A stretch of 64,000 nt of DNA from Halobacterium sp. CBA1132 (GTDB taxonomy: Archaea > Halobacteriota > Halobacteria > Halobacteriales > Halobacteriaceae). A program made the position numbers and the translations under genes. The number at the start of each line of letters is the position of its first letter. Positions within the stretch are counted from its first letter, which is position 1. This document shows positions 51,234-61,455 of the stretch, piece by piece. The DNA lies in NCBI RefSeq assembly GCF_001485535.1, contig NZ_BCMZ01000001.1:496001-560000 (forward strand). Direction: 5' to 3'. The notes beneath the pieces were generated by a model. It was not told the DNA's origin. It ran no database searches and saw only the letters and a program-made list of their open reading frames with translations.

Positions 51234-51484
51234 CACACACAGACGCCCCCGAGGACGCGCCGCGGTGCTCGTACTGCGGCGAACCGTTCCCCAGCGAGCG
51301 CTTGCGCGCGCTCCATCGCGGCCTCGAACACTACGGCAGCCTCGACGACGACGAGCGCGCCGCCTACGAGGACGCCTACCACAGCGAGGCCGACGACCTC
51401 CGGTCGTTCCGGCTTCGAGCGCTCGCCGCGCTCGTCGCGCTGTACTTCGGCTTCCTGATGGTGTACGCCGTCGTCGCCGTCTGA
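51230..51484 (+). CDS. C2H2 zinc finger plus transmembrane helix peptide
   Basis: An 84-aa protein. It has a classical C2H2-like finger CSYCGEPFPSERLRALHRGL (C-x2-C-x12-H, second His four residues later), an acidic linker, and one C-terminal helix (about 62-84, LAALVALYFGFLMVYAVVAV). ATGA overlap with the upstream membrane protein. Found in the oxidase cluster; a haloarchaeal family (I think DUF7410). It may anchor the finger to the membrane, function unknown. Confidence 0.7.
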   Translation: MTHTDAPEDAPRCSYCGEPFPSERLRALHRGLEHYGSLDDDERAAYEDAYHSEADDLRSFRLRALAALVALYFGFLMVYAVVAV

Positions 51485-51528
51485 GCGGAAGCGATGGCTT
51501 TCTAACCCAGCACGCCGAACGTCGTCGT

Positions 51529-51891
51529 ATGGTCGAGCAAACGGAGCAGGGACTGAGCGACCAGTATCCGCGCGCCAGCCCGTGGCCGATTCCGCTCGTG
51601 TTGGGGCTCGTCATCTCCGAAATCGGCATCCTCTTCGACGGGTTGCTCCCCGTCGCCGTCGGCGGCCTCGTGCTGCTCGCGGGCAGCGTCGTCGGCATCC
51701 TCCGCGAGTCCGGGTTCGCGTCCACGCTGTACCGGCCGGCGCTGGCAGTCGGCGCGCTGTTCGCCGCGCTCGGCGGCCTGCTCTACGTCGCCACGTCCGC
51801 GACCGCACGCGGCCTCGCGCTCGGCGGCACCGGCATCGTCGTCCTCGCCGCCTCGGTCGCGCTGTTCCTCCTCGAAACCGGGCGCCTGTAG
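51529..51891 (+). CDS. Four-helix membrane protein of the cox cluster
   Basis: A 120-aa protein with about four hydrophobic segments, YPRASPWPIPLVLGLVISEI at the start and GLALGGTGIVVLAASVALFL at the end. I recall a haloarchaeal family (DUF7541) next to cox genes. No metal ligands stand out. Its function is probably tied to oxidase assembly or membrane organisation, not shown by sequence. Confidence 0.65.
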   Translation: MVEQTEQGLSDQYPRASPWPIPLVLGLVISEIGILFDGLLPVAVGGLVLLAGSVVGILRESGFASTLYRPALAVGALFAALGGLLYVATSATARGLALGGTGIVVLAASVALFLLETGRL

Positions 51892-51915
51892 CCCCGGGCG
51901 GCGCTGAATCCTCAA

Positions 51916-51924
51916 GCTATATTT
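51916..51924 (+). promoter_or_regulatory. TATA box for the 80-aa membrane gene
   Basis: GCTATATTT about 25-33 nt before the ATG at 51949; a strong TATA box. Confidence 0.6.
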
Positions 51925-51948
51925 GTCCGCCGCTCCGAACTCCCGCTA

Positions 51949-52191
51949 ATGAGTTCCAGCATCTTCGACACGGACACCCTTCTCGACCTCACGGTCAACA
52001 TCGTCCCGCTCGCCATCCTCGCGTTCTTCTTCGTCGGGTTCGTGGCCGTGAATCCGTGGGGGTCGGGCTTCACCCTCGAACGCGTCATCCAGTTCATCCT
52101 CGTGGGTTGGATGCTGGTCGCGCTCACCATCCTCACGTACGTCGCCGCCAAGCGCATCGAGACCGGCGACGAGGAAGTCGGCCCGCACTGA
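51949..52191 (+). CDS. Two-helix small membrane protein of the cox cluster
   Basis: An 80-aa protein with two hydrophobic segments (LDLTVNIVPLAILAFFFVGF and IQFILVGWMLVALTILTYVA). I believe it is the haloarchaeal family DUF6684. Placed directly before coxA with its own TATA box. It could be a supernumerary oxidase subunit; evidence is location only. Confidence 0.7.
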   Translation: MSSSIFDTDTLLDLTVNIVPLAILAFFFVGFVAVNPWGSGFTLERVIQFILVGWMLVALTILTYVAAKRIETGDEEVGPH

Positions 52192-52281
52192 CTCGTCGGT
52201 CGACCCCGCCGTCACCGCCCGCGAAATCCGCGTATCGTCTCCCGATTCTCCGCGCGTACGCTGGCGCGCCCAATCCTAAGC

Positions 52282-52292
52282 TTTCTTTACGG
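52282..52292 (+). promoter_or_regulatory. TATA-like box for coxA
   Basis: TTTCTTTACGG about 21-31 nt before the ATG at 52313. Confidence 0.5.
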
Positions 52293-52312
52293 TCCGGTAC
52301 TGACTGTGCTGC

Positions 52313-54046
52313 ATGGCCTCGTCATCACTGGTGCTAACCGTGCTGATGGGCGTGCTTCTCGTCGCGGTGGCTGCCTCCCTCGCTCGTCTCGAGGACTGGC
52401 GGTCGTACACGCCTCTCAGTGACGTCGGCGGTGCGCTCGGCGACCGCACCGACCACGGACACGAAGAGAAACCGGGCGGCATCGTCCGGTGGTTCACGAC
52501 GGTCGACCACAAGGACATCGGGATTCTGTACGGCATGTACGGCGCTATCGCGTTCGTCTGGGGCGGCCTCGCCGTGCTCCTGATGCGCATCGAACTCGCC
52601 GCGCCGGCGACCAACATCATCGACCCCGCGCTGTACAACGGCCTCCTGACCAGTCACGGCATCACGATGCTGTTCCTGTTCGGGACGCCGATGATCGCGG
52701 CGTTCGGGAACTACTTCATCCCGCTGCTCATCGACGCCGACGACATGGCGTTCCCGCGCATCAACGCCATCGCGTTCTGGCTGCTCCCGCCGGGTGCGCT
52801 CCTCGTCTGGAGCGGCTTCCTGCTACCGGGCGTCGCCACCGCCCAGACGAGCTGGACGATGTACACGCCGCTGTCCATCCAGATGTCCAGCCCCGCCATC
52901 GACATGATGCTGCTCGGCCTCCACCTCACGGGGGTTTCGGCGACGATGGGCGCCATCAACTTCATCGCGACCATCTTCACCGAGCGCGGGGACGACGTCG
53001 GCTGGCCGAGCCTCGACATCTTCTCGTGGACGATGCTCACGCAGTCCGGCCTGATTCTGTTCGCGTTCCCGCTGCTGGGCAGCGCGCTCGTCATGCTGCT
53101 GCTCGACCGGAACTTCGGCACGACGTTCTTCACCGTCGCCGGCGGTGACCCGATTCTCTGGCAACACCTGTTCTGGTTCTTCGGCCACCCCGAAGTCTAC
53201 ATTCTGGTGTTGCCCCCAATGGGCATCGTCAGTCTCGTCCTGCCGAAGTTTTCGGGGCGGAAACTGTTCGGGTTCAAGTTCGTCGTCTACTCGACGCTCG
53301 CCATCGGCGTGCTCTCCTTCGGTGTGTGGGCCCACCACATGTTCACGACGGGCATCGATCCACGCCTCCGCGCTAGCTTCATGGCGGTGTCACTAGCAAT
53401 CGCGATACCATCCGCGGTGAAGGTGTTCAACTGGATTACGACGATGTGGAACGGGAAGCTACGGCTCACCGCGCCGATGCTGTTCTGCATCGGCTTCGTC
53501 CAGAACTTCATCATCGGCGGCGTCACCGGCATCTTCCTCGCCGCCATCCCCGTGGACCTCATCCTCCACGACACCTACTACGTCGTCGGCCACTTCCACT
53601 TCATCGTCTACGGCGCCATCGGGTTCGCGCTGTTCGCCGGTTCGTACTACTGGTTCCCGATGGTCACCGGCCGTATGTACCAGAAGAAGCTGGCGCACGC
53701 ACACTTCTGGCTCGGCCTCATCGGGTCGAATCTGACGTTCCTCGCGATGCTGTGGCTCGGCTACGGCGGCATGCCGCGCCGGTACGCGACGTACCTCCCG
53801 CAGTTCGCTACCGCCCACCAGATTGCGACCGCGGGCGCGTTCCTCATCGGCATCAGCACCCTGCTGTGGGTGTGGAACATGGTCGTCTCCTGGAAGGAGG
53901 GACCGAAAGTCGACAGCGGCGACCCGTGGGACCTCGAAGAGACCGGACAGCTCACCAACGACTGGGCGTGGTACGAGCAACAGCGTGACTCGCCGGTCCC
54001 GGCGACGGACGGCGGCGAACCTGACGACGGCCAGTCCGCGGACTGA
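52313..54046 (+). CDS. coxA: Cytochrome c oxidase subunit I
   Basis: A 577-aa heme-copper oxidase. It has about 12-13 transmembrane helices, with heme-a ligand His115 in LTSHGITM, Cu-B His292 with Glu294 and Tyr296 in WFFGHPEVYI (the Glu is typical of A1-type D-channel oxidases), Cu-B His341/342, and heme ligands His427 and His429 in GHFHF. It is the O2-reducing, proton-pumping core. An extra N-terminal helix precedes the standard start. The C-terminal tail is acidic. Confidence 0.96.
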   Translation: MASSSLVLTVLMGVLLVAVAASLARLEDWRSYTPLSDVGGALGDRTDHGHEEKPGGIVRWFTTVDHKDIGILYGMYGAIAFVWGGLAVLLMRIELAAPATNIIDPALYNGLLTSHGITMLFLFGTPMIAAFGNYFIPLLIDADDMAFPRINAIAFWLLPPGALLVWSGFLLPGVATAQTSWTMYTPLSIQMSSPAIDMMLLGLHLTGVSATMGAINFIATIFTERGDDVGWPSLDIFSWTMLTQSGLILFAFPLLGSALVMLLLDRNFGTTFFTVAGGDPILWQHLFWFFGHPEVYILVLPPMGIVSLVLPKFSGRKLFGFKFVVYSTLAIGVLSFGVWAHHMFTTGIDPRLRASFMAVSLAIAIPSAVKVFNWITTMWNGKLRLTAPMLFCIGFVQNFIIGGVTGIFLAAIPVDLILHDTYYVVGHFHFIVYGAIGFALFAGSYYWFPMVTGRMYQKKLAHAHFWLGLIGSNLTFLAMLWLGYGGMPRRYATYLPQFATAHQIATAGAFLIGISTLLWVWNMVVSWKEGPKVDSGDPWDLEETGQLTNDWAWYEQQRDSPVPATDGGEPDDGQSAD

Positions 54047-54060
54047 GACCCGCCGCTTTT

Positions 54061-54147
54061 CTACGCGAGAACGAGCACGAAGCCGGTCAGGAACATCAGG
54101 AGTCCGATACCTGCCAGCACCACGAACATGAGCTCCTTGTCGTCCAT
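54061..54147 (-). CDS. 28-residue single-helix membrane peptide
   Basis: A tiny convergent gene downstream of coxA. ATG at 54147 reads MDDKELMFVVLAGIGLLMFL then a few hydrophobic residues ending LVLA and TAG at 54061. It has a charged start (DDKE) and one helix of about 22 residues, like small supernumerary oxidase or transport subunits. Third positions favour G/C. Conservation is untested. Confidence 0.55.
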   Translation of the reverse strand: MDDKELMFVVLAGIGLLMFLTGFVLVLA

Positions 54148-54207
54148 ACGCGATTCGTTGGCGGTGACACCGCAAAAGGCTACCCACTCCGCTGCCTACC
54201 GGTACGC

Positions 54208-54498
54208 GTGAGCGAACCCGACACGCGCGGCCGACGAGTGGTGCTGTGGATGTACGTCTCCGCGGTCGCCGTCGCTGGCCTGTTCGGCTACGTGCTCGGC
54301 ATCATCGTCTACGGAGACGGCGGCGGCCCCGCCGGCCCGCTCGTGGAGGGGTCGGGTGCCGCCTACGGCGCCGTCGGTCCGATTACGTTCCAGTTGAATC
54401 CCCTGAATCTCGCGGCGTTCGGCGTCGTCTCCGTGGGTGTCCTGCTCGGCGTCGGTCTCGCGGCTATCATGTACGTCTCCGAGCGCGCCGACGCCTGA
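54208..54498 (+). CDS. Two-helix membrane protein of the cox cluster
   Basis: A 96-aa protein with two hydrophobic segments (RRVVLWMYVSAVAVAGLFGY then ILGIIV, and NLAAFGVVSVGVLLGVGLAA). The helices are joined by a Gly/Pro-rich loop. I recall it as haloarchaeal family DUF7520 in oxidase neighbourhoods. GTG start at 54208. No ligand residues. Accessory role inferred from location. Confidence 0.7.
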   Translation: MSEPDTRGRRVVLWMYVSAVAVAGLFGYVLGIIVYGDGGGPAGPLVEGSGAAYGAVGPITFQLNPLNLAAFGVVSVGVLLGVGLAAIMYVSERADA

Positions 54499-54550
54499 GG
54501 GCCCCAGCGCCGCGAGTAGGTATTAGTGGGTGGAAGAACATGCAAACAGC

Positions 54551-55326
54551 ATGAAGGTTCGGGAAGCCACTCACGACGACGCAGACGGTATTCGGCGCGT
54601 GGCGGACGCGTCACTGGAGGCGACGTACGCCGGCCAACTCGGCGAGGACATCGTCGCGGCCGCCGCCGACGAGTGGTACGGCACCGACCGACTCGCCGAC
54701 CGCCTCGACGTCGCGGACGTCGTCTTCCTCGTGGTCGTCGTCGACGACCGCGTGGTCGCGTTCTCGGAGAGCGAACTCGACGTCCGCCAGCCCACCGGCG
54801 AGGACTCCCTCGAATCCGCGTCCGGCGTCGCGGCCATCCAGTGGCTGCACGTCCACCCCGACCACCGGGACGAGGGACTGGGCGGCCGCCTGCTCGAACG
54901 CACCGAGAGCGACCTCTTCGAGCGCGGCGCGAACCGCGTGGAGGGCCGCGTGCTCGCGGCGAACCGCGCGGGCAACGAGTTCTACCGAGCCAGCGGCTAC
55001 GGCCGCACCGGCAAGCGGACGCTCGACATCGCCGGCGAGACGTACACCGAACACCTCTACGTGAACCTCTCGGAGGGCGAGGCCGCGGAACTCACGGAGG
55101 AACACGAGGTCGACGGCGACACCGTCTTCGTCGCGTACGACGAGCGCGAGCGCGGTTCGGCGGGGCCGTTCCACGCGGCCTACAACACGGCCGACCGCGA
55201 GGACCGCTACGGGTTCTACTGTGCGAACTGCGGGTCGCTTGACACGACAATGGACGCGATGGGGCGCGTCGAGTGCGGTGACTGCGGGAACGAGCGGAAG
55301 GCGACGCGGTGGGACTCGGCGTACCT

Positions 55327-55330
<4 letters not shown>
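54551..55330 (+). CDS. GNAT acetyltransferase with C-terminal zinc ribbon
   Basis: A 259-aa protein. The N-terminal GNAT domain has WLHVHPDHRDEGLGGRLLER (motif A, acetyl-CoA pyrophosphate loop) and NRAGNEFYRASGYGRTGK (motif B). The C-terminus carries a zinc ribbon, YCANCGSLDTTMDAMGRVECGDCGN, which may recruit a protein or nucleic-acid partner. ATG 54551 begins MKVREATHDDADGIRR. Substrate unknown. Its stop interlocks in CTAA with the convergent mutase gene. Confidence 0.85.
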
Positions 55331-57018
<1,688 letters not shown>

Positions 57019-57208
57019 GCCTTCAAATCTTGCCGGGAGAATAATGAAGGAACCGGTCGGGTGCGTCGACGAGCGCAGCGAGTCGACGGAACTAGCGAAC
57101 GGGGAGGTACGACCCGTGAGCCGCGTAGCGAGCGAAGCGAGCCACGTTGACGCGAGCAGCGGTCGCAGAGCGACCGCCGAACGAGCGAACGCGCAGTGAG
57201 AACGCCGT
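57019..57208. repeat. Intergenic region with hairpins
   Basis: 190 bp between the mutase start and an ABC permease end. It contains an AT-rich patch (GGGAGAATAATGAAGGAACC, 57031-57050) that probably holds the mutase promoter. Hairpins are at 57064-57088 (7-bp stem, long loop) and 57159-57177 (8-bp stem, loop AGA). Confidence 0.5.
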
Positions 57209-58039
57209 TCAGTAGTGCCCCATCACGCCCTCGCGGCGTGCCCACTGCTGGCAGTAGTGGAACGCAGCGTAGCCGATGACGAGGTAGCCCACACCGGTCG
57301 CGACGAGGATACCCAGTTCGGCCGGCGGGAGGTTCCAGAGCGCGACGCCGTCCTGCATCGCGGTCCGCAGGAGACTGCTGCCCTGCGCCAGCGGCAGCCA
57401 CTTCAACAGCGGGTACTGGTCGACGGGCGCGGCGATGAGACCGATGAACGCGAACTGCACGAGCTGAAAGGCGTTCTCGATGCGCTTGAACCGAATCGCG
57501 AGCCCGCCGAAGACGAAGCCGACGCCGATTGCGGGCGCGAGCGCGAGCACGCCCAACGGCAGCACCGTCAGCGGGTCGAGCGTGAGCCAGCGTCCCGTCA
57601 CGACCATCATCACGAGCAGCGTCGCGGCGCCCCAGAGGAACGACTCAACGACGTTCACGGCGGTCTTGACGGCCATCACCGGCCCGAAGCCGAACGGCGA
57701 CATGAACAACTGTTCGAGGGTCCCCCACTGGGCCTCGCGCGTGACGCCCCACGACAGCCCCGAGTACGCCGTGAGGGACATGCTCCACAGCAGGTAGCCG
57801 ACGATGATGCCCTCGATGCTCTCGGAGATGGCGGCGGGTGCGACGGCGCGACCGCCGTAGAACAGGACGAAGAACACCAGCAGGAACGTCCCGAACTGGG
57901 AGAGCGTGTTCACGGGGTAGCGAACGAGCAACAGCAGTTTCTTCCGGAACGCGGCGAGGAAGAATCGGAGGTACCCCCTCGCGCCCGTGTCGACGGCGGC
58001 GGCTTCGCCCGCGCCGGCGTCGTCGGTCGGCGCGCTCAC
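57209..58039 (-). CDS. ABC-2 type transporter permease
   Basis: A 276-aa permease with about six hydrophobic segments: YPVNTLSQFGTFLLVFFVLF, IIVGYLLWSMSLTAYSGLSW, LTVLPLGVLALAPAIGVGFV and others. The block QWGTLEQLFMSPFGFGPVMA is the usual ABC-2 cytosolic helix. GTG start at 58039 overlaps the ATPase stop by one nt. Exported substrate unknown. Confidence 0.85.
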   Translation of the reverse strand: MSAPTDDAGAGEAAAVDTGARGYLRFFLAAFRKKLLLLVRYPVNTLSQFGTFLLVFFVLFYGGRAVAPAAISESIEGIIVGYLLWSMSLTAYSGLSWGVTREAQWGTLEQLFMSPFGFGPVMAVKTAVNVVESFLWGAATLLVMMVVTGRWLTLDPLTVLPLGVLALAPAIGVGFVFGGLAIRFKRIENAFQLVQFAFIGLIAAPVDQYPLLKWLPLAQGSSLLRTAMQDGVALWNLPPAELGILVATGVGYLVIGYAAFHYCQQWARREGVMGHY

Positions 58040-59064
58040 TACGACCCCTCCGCATTGCCGGCCGCGCGCCCGGTGACTTCGAGGAAGACGTCTTCGAGGT
58101 CCGGGTCGAGGCCGTCCACGTCAACGAGCGCGAGGTCCGCGTTCCGGAGCACGTCGAGGACGTCGTAGAGCGCGTCGCCGTCGGTCAGCGTCACGTCGAA
58201 GCGCGTACGGTCGCCCGCACGCTCCCAGTCGGCGGCGTCGAACCCGCTCGCGAGTCGCTCGCGGACGCTCTCGGACACGGCTCCGTCGACGGTGACGCGG
58301 TACGCCTGCGTCTCGAAGACGCGCACGAGGTCCTCGATGGCGTCGTCGGCGATGACTTCACCGTCCGAGAGGATGACCACGCGGTCGCAGACGTCCTCGA
58401 CGACGTCCATGTCGTGGCTGGAGAGCACCACCGTAATCGACTCCTCGTCGGCGAGTCGTCGGAGTTCGCGGCGCAGTTCCAGCGACGCCTCGACGTCGAG
58501 GCCCAGTGTCGGTTCGTCGAGGAAGACCACGTCGGTGCCGCGCGCCAGCGTACACGCCAGCGACACCTTCTGCCTCTGTCCCCGCGAGAGGTCGTTGACC
58601 GCCTCGTCGCCCTTCCCGGCGAGGCCGAACTGCGAGAGCAACCGGTCGTGGCGGTCGCGGGCGGCCGCTGGGTTCTGTCCGCCCAGCGCCGCGAAGAACT
58701 CCAGGTTCTCGCGGACGGTGAGCCGCCAGTAGACGTTGCGCGCGCCCTCCAGCATCGCGCCGACGTGCCGGTAGACGCGTCGCGGGTCGTCGTGGGCGTC
58801 CTCGCCGGCGATTTCGACGGTGCCGCCGGTCGGAAGCACGAGTCCGAGAATCGACTTGATGGTGGTCGTCTTGCCGGCGCCGTTCGGTCCGAGCACGCCG
58901 ACGACTTCGCCGCGCTGCACCGAGAACGACACGCCGTCGACGGCGTGGACGGCGTTGTCGCCCTCGCCGTACGTCTTCTGGAGGTCGTCCACGACGAGCA
59001 CCTCCTCGCCGTCGGGGTCGGCGGAACGCTCGGTCCGCCGTTCAGGGTGGCTCTGCTGTTGCAT
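58039..59064 (-). CDS. ABC transporter ATP-binding protein
   Basis: 341 aa. Walker A LGPNGAGKTTTIK, signature LSRGQRQK, Walker B VVFLDEPTLGLD, H-loop LSSHDMDVVED. Residues 250-330 form a DUF4162-like C-terminal domain (VRVFETQAYRVTVDGAVSES). ATG 59064 chosen (MQQQSHPERR). Pairs with the permease downstream. The presence of a second unrelated exporter in the window suggests lineage-level expansion of this transporter class. Confidence 0.88.
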   Translation of the reverse strand: MQQQSHPERRTERSADPDGEEVLVVDDLQKTYGEGDNAVHAVDGVSFSVQRGEVVGVLGPNGAGKTTTIKSILGLVLPTGGTVEIAGEDAHDDPRRVYRHVGAMLEGARNVYWRLTVRENLEFFAALGGQNPAAARDRHDRLLSQFGLAGKGDEAVNDLSRGQRQKVSLACTLARGTDVVFLDEPTLGLDVEASLELRRELRRLADEESITVVLSSHDMDVVEDVCDRVVILSDGEVIADDAIEDLVRVFETQAYRVTVDGAVSESVRERLASGFDAADWERAGDRTRFDVTLTDGDALYDVLDVLRNADLALVDVDGLDPDLEDVFLEVTGRAAGNAEGS

Positions 59065-59152
59065 GCACACGGGTGGACAGCCGACCCGGTTAATTGTTTC
59101 CAGACCGACGCGTTCGTCGCGCCTCGTTCGATTTGAACCGCACGAGGCTGGC

Positions 59153-59956
59153 TTACTGCAGGCGCTCGATGGTCTCCACGAGCGGGTGGTGGGCGTAGTC
59201 GACCACGTCGATGTCCGAAATCGACTCCAGGCCTTCCTTGTCCGCCGTGCGGGCCATTCCGAGGTCGACGCGGCGTTCGAGCGCGATGACGTACGCATCC
59301 ATCTCCTCGATACCCGCGCGCTCGGCGGCCATCACGCGGTGGTGGCCGTCCGCCAGCAGGAGTTCGACGCCGCCGTTGTCGATGACCACCAGCGGCTCCG
59401 CGAGGCCGTGTTCGAGTTCGTACTGGCGGCCCTCCAACTCGTCGGCGTACACCTTCCCCTGGGTCGGCACCAGCTCGTCCAGCTCGACGGTGCGGCGCTC
59501 CTCGACGGCCTCGATGCCGTGAATCGTCTCCAGCGTGCGCTTGAGCTTCCCGACTTTCTCCGGGGTGGCGCGCTCGATCTGCGAGCGGATGACGTCGGAG
59601 TTCGAGATGATGCCCACGAGGTTGCCCGCGTCGTCCACCACGGGGAGCTTCTGGATGCCCGACCGCAGGATGACGCGCGCGGCGTCGGTGACTTTCATCT
59701 CCGGGTGGGCGACGATGAGTTCGTCGCTCATCACCTTGAACACGAGTTCGTCGGGGTCCGAGAGGAGGAGGTCGCGCGCGGACACGAACCCCTCGACGCG
59801 TCGCCCCTCGGTCACCGGGAAGCCGTTGTGCTCGCTCTCCGCGATGCGCGTCGCGACGTCCCGCACCGTGTCGTCCGGGGAGACGGTCGCGACGTCCCGG
59901 GTCATGTAGTCGTCGACCGTGGGTTTCGCGCCGTCGTGGTCGAGGGCCGAATCCAT
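59153..59956 (-). CDS. CBS-pair and ParB-like domain protein
   Basis: 267 aa. Two CBS motifs (VDDYMTRDVATVSPDDTVRDVATRI; IVAHPEMKVTDAARVILRSG then IQKLPVVDD) bind adenosyl nucleotides such as AMP or c-di-AMP. The C-terminal ParB/sulfiredoxin-like domain has LLLADGHHRVMAAERAG. The protein may be a nucleotide-sensing, ParB-like NTPase or kinase. ATG 59956 chosen. It is the downstream neighbour of the DHH phosphoesterase, 32 nt apart. Confidence 0.85.
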   Translation of the reverse strand: MDSALDHDGAKPTVDDYMTRDVATVSPDDTVRDVATRIAESEHNGFPVTEGRRVEGFVSARDLLLSDPDELVFKVMSDELIVAHPEMKVTDAARVILRSGIQKLPVVDDAGNLVGIISNSDVIRSQIERATPEKVGKLKRTLETIHGIEAVEERRTVELDELVPTQGKVYADELEGRQYELEHGLAEPLVVIDNGGVELLLADGHHRVMAAERAGIEEMDAYVIALERRVDLGMARTADKEGLESISDIDVVDYAHHPLVETIERLQ

Positions 59957-59988
59957 CACGTGTCCGTTACGCGTCGACGGGCAAAAAC

Positions 59989-61398
59989 TCACCCCCCGCG
60001 AATCTCCTCGAAGAACCGCGTCGCCACCACGTCCTCGACCATCTCCGTGAGCGTCTGCTCGGCGTCCTCTCCGACTTGGTCGAACAGCCCTAGCGGGAGC
60101 TGTGCGCCCGCCATGTCCGCGTGGCCGCCCGCGCTCCCCATGTCGCCGAACGCCGACCGCAACACGGCGCCGAGGTCGACGTCGTTGCCGCGGGCGCGTG
60201 CCGACACGTAGATGGTGCCCTCGGTGTACCCGTAGACGAACGTCACCGTCACGCCCCGCATCGCGAGCAAGCGGTCGGCGGCCTGCGCGAGCGTGTCGCG
60301 GTCGGCGATGGCGCCCACGCACGACGACAGCACGGAACCGTCGAGTTCGCGGTCGCGGATGGCGCGCGCGATGGTGTCGAGGGTGTCCGCGCTCACCGAC
60401 GGGCTCTCGATGCGCTCTAAGACGTCGGTGTCCGCGCGGTCCAGCAGCCACGCGCCCGCCTCGAAGTCGTCGGTCGTAATCTCGCGCGCGAAGTCGTCGG
60501 TGTCCACGCGGATGCCGTACAGCAGCGCCGTCGCGACCGCGGTCTCGATGTCGAGGTCGAACCCGCGCACGTACTCCACGAGGATGGTGCTGGCCGCGCC
60601 CAGTCCCGGGCGGATATCCACGAAATCGGCGTCGACGTCGTCGCCGGGCGGGTGGTGGTCGACGACGATGTCGACGTTCGTGTCCGGGTCGAGTTGGTCG
60701 TTGACGCCGGGCGCGGAGTGGTCGACGAGCGCGACGGCGTCGAAGTCCAGTTCCTCCTCGACCGTGACGTTCCGCACTTCGAGGTCGAGGAGGTTGACGA
60801 ACGCGCGGTTCTCCTGGTGGGAGATCTCCCCGAAGTAACACGGCTCCGTCTCCACGCCGAACTCGTTGGCGATGCGCGAGAGCCCGATTGCGGTCGCGAT
60901 GGCGTCCGGATCGGGGTTGTCGTGCATGAACACGCCCAGCGTCCCGTCGATGCCTTCCAGCGTCGAGCGCAGCGCCTGCAGTTTCTCCGCGTCGTCGGCT
61001 GTCGCGGCCTCCTCCACGCGGTCGAGCACCGCTGCGCCGGGGTCGACCACGCGGTCGGCGACCGCAGCCAGCGCCTCGCGGTCCGCGCTGGTCGCCTCGA
61101 ATCCGAGGTACGCCACCAGTTCCGCGTCCGGATAGACCTCTCGGGCGGCCTCTGCCGCCAGCCGATTGGCGGCGGCGCCGTCGGACGCCACCACGACGAC
61201 GTCGACATCGCGCTCCAGCCCACTGATCTCGACGGGGTCGGTGATGTCCCGGACCTCGGCGGCGACCTTCTCGTTGCGTAGTGACTCAACGCGGCTCGCG
61301 TCGCCGTCGAGCACGAACAGCTCGCCGCGGCGCTGGGAGAGGTCTTCGACGAGGGCGTGGCCGGTCGTGCCACAACCGAGCACGAGCCGAGAAACCAT
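59989..61398 (-). CDS. TrkA-N/DHH-DHHA1 phosphoesterase
   Basis: 469 aa. N-terminal RCK/TrkA-N domain (about 1-140: LVLGCGTTGHALVEDLSQR, NAD-binding glycines at 8-13). Then a DHH phosphoesterase domain with FMHDNPDPDAIATAIGL and VDHHPPGDD (Asp247-His249) and C-terminal DHHA1 with GSAGGHADMAGAQL. DHH relatives cut cyclic dinucleotides, pAp or short RNA. Substrate is unknown, but with the adjacent CBS-ParB gene a nucleotide-signalling role is plausible. Confidence 0.88.
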   Translation of the reverse strand: MVSRLVLGCGTTGHALVEDLSQRRGELFVLDGDASRVESLRNEKVAAEVRDITDPVEISGLERDVDVVVVASDGAAANRLAAEAAREVYPDAELVAYLGFEATSADREALAAVADRVVDPGAAVLDRVEEAATADDAEKLQALRSTLEGIDGTLGVFMHDNPDPDAIATAIGLSRIANEFGVETEPCYFGEISHQENRAFVNLLDLEVRNVTVEEELDFDAVALVDHSAPGVNDQLDPDTNVDIVVDHHPPGDDVDADFVDIRPGLGAASTILVEYVRGFDLDIETAVATALLYGIRVDTDDFAREITTDDFEAGAWLLDRADTDVLERIESPSVSADTLDTIARAIRDRELDGSVLSSCVGAIADRDTLAQAADRLLAMRGVTVTFVYGYTEGTIYVSARARGNDVDLGAVLRSAFGDMGSAGGHADMAGAQLPLGLFDQVGEDAEQTLTEMVEDVVATRFFEEIRGG

Positions 61399-61455
61399 TC
61401 GTTGCCCCGTGCTAGCTACCGAATCCGCTAAAAGGTACCGTTGTGCCCCGTTCGC

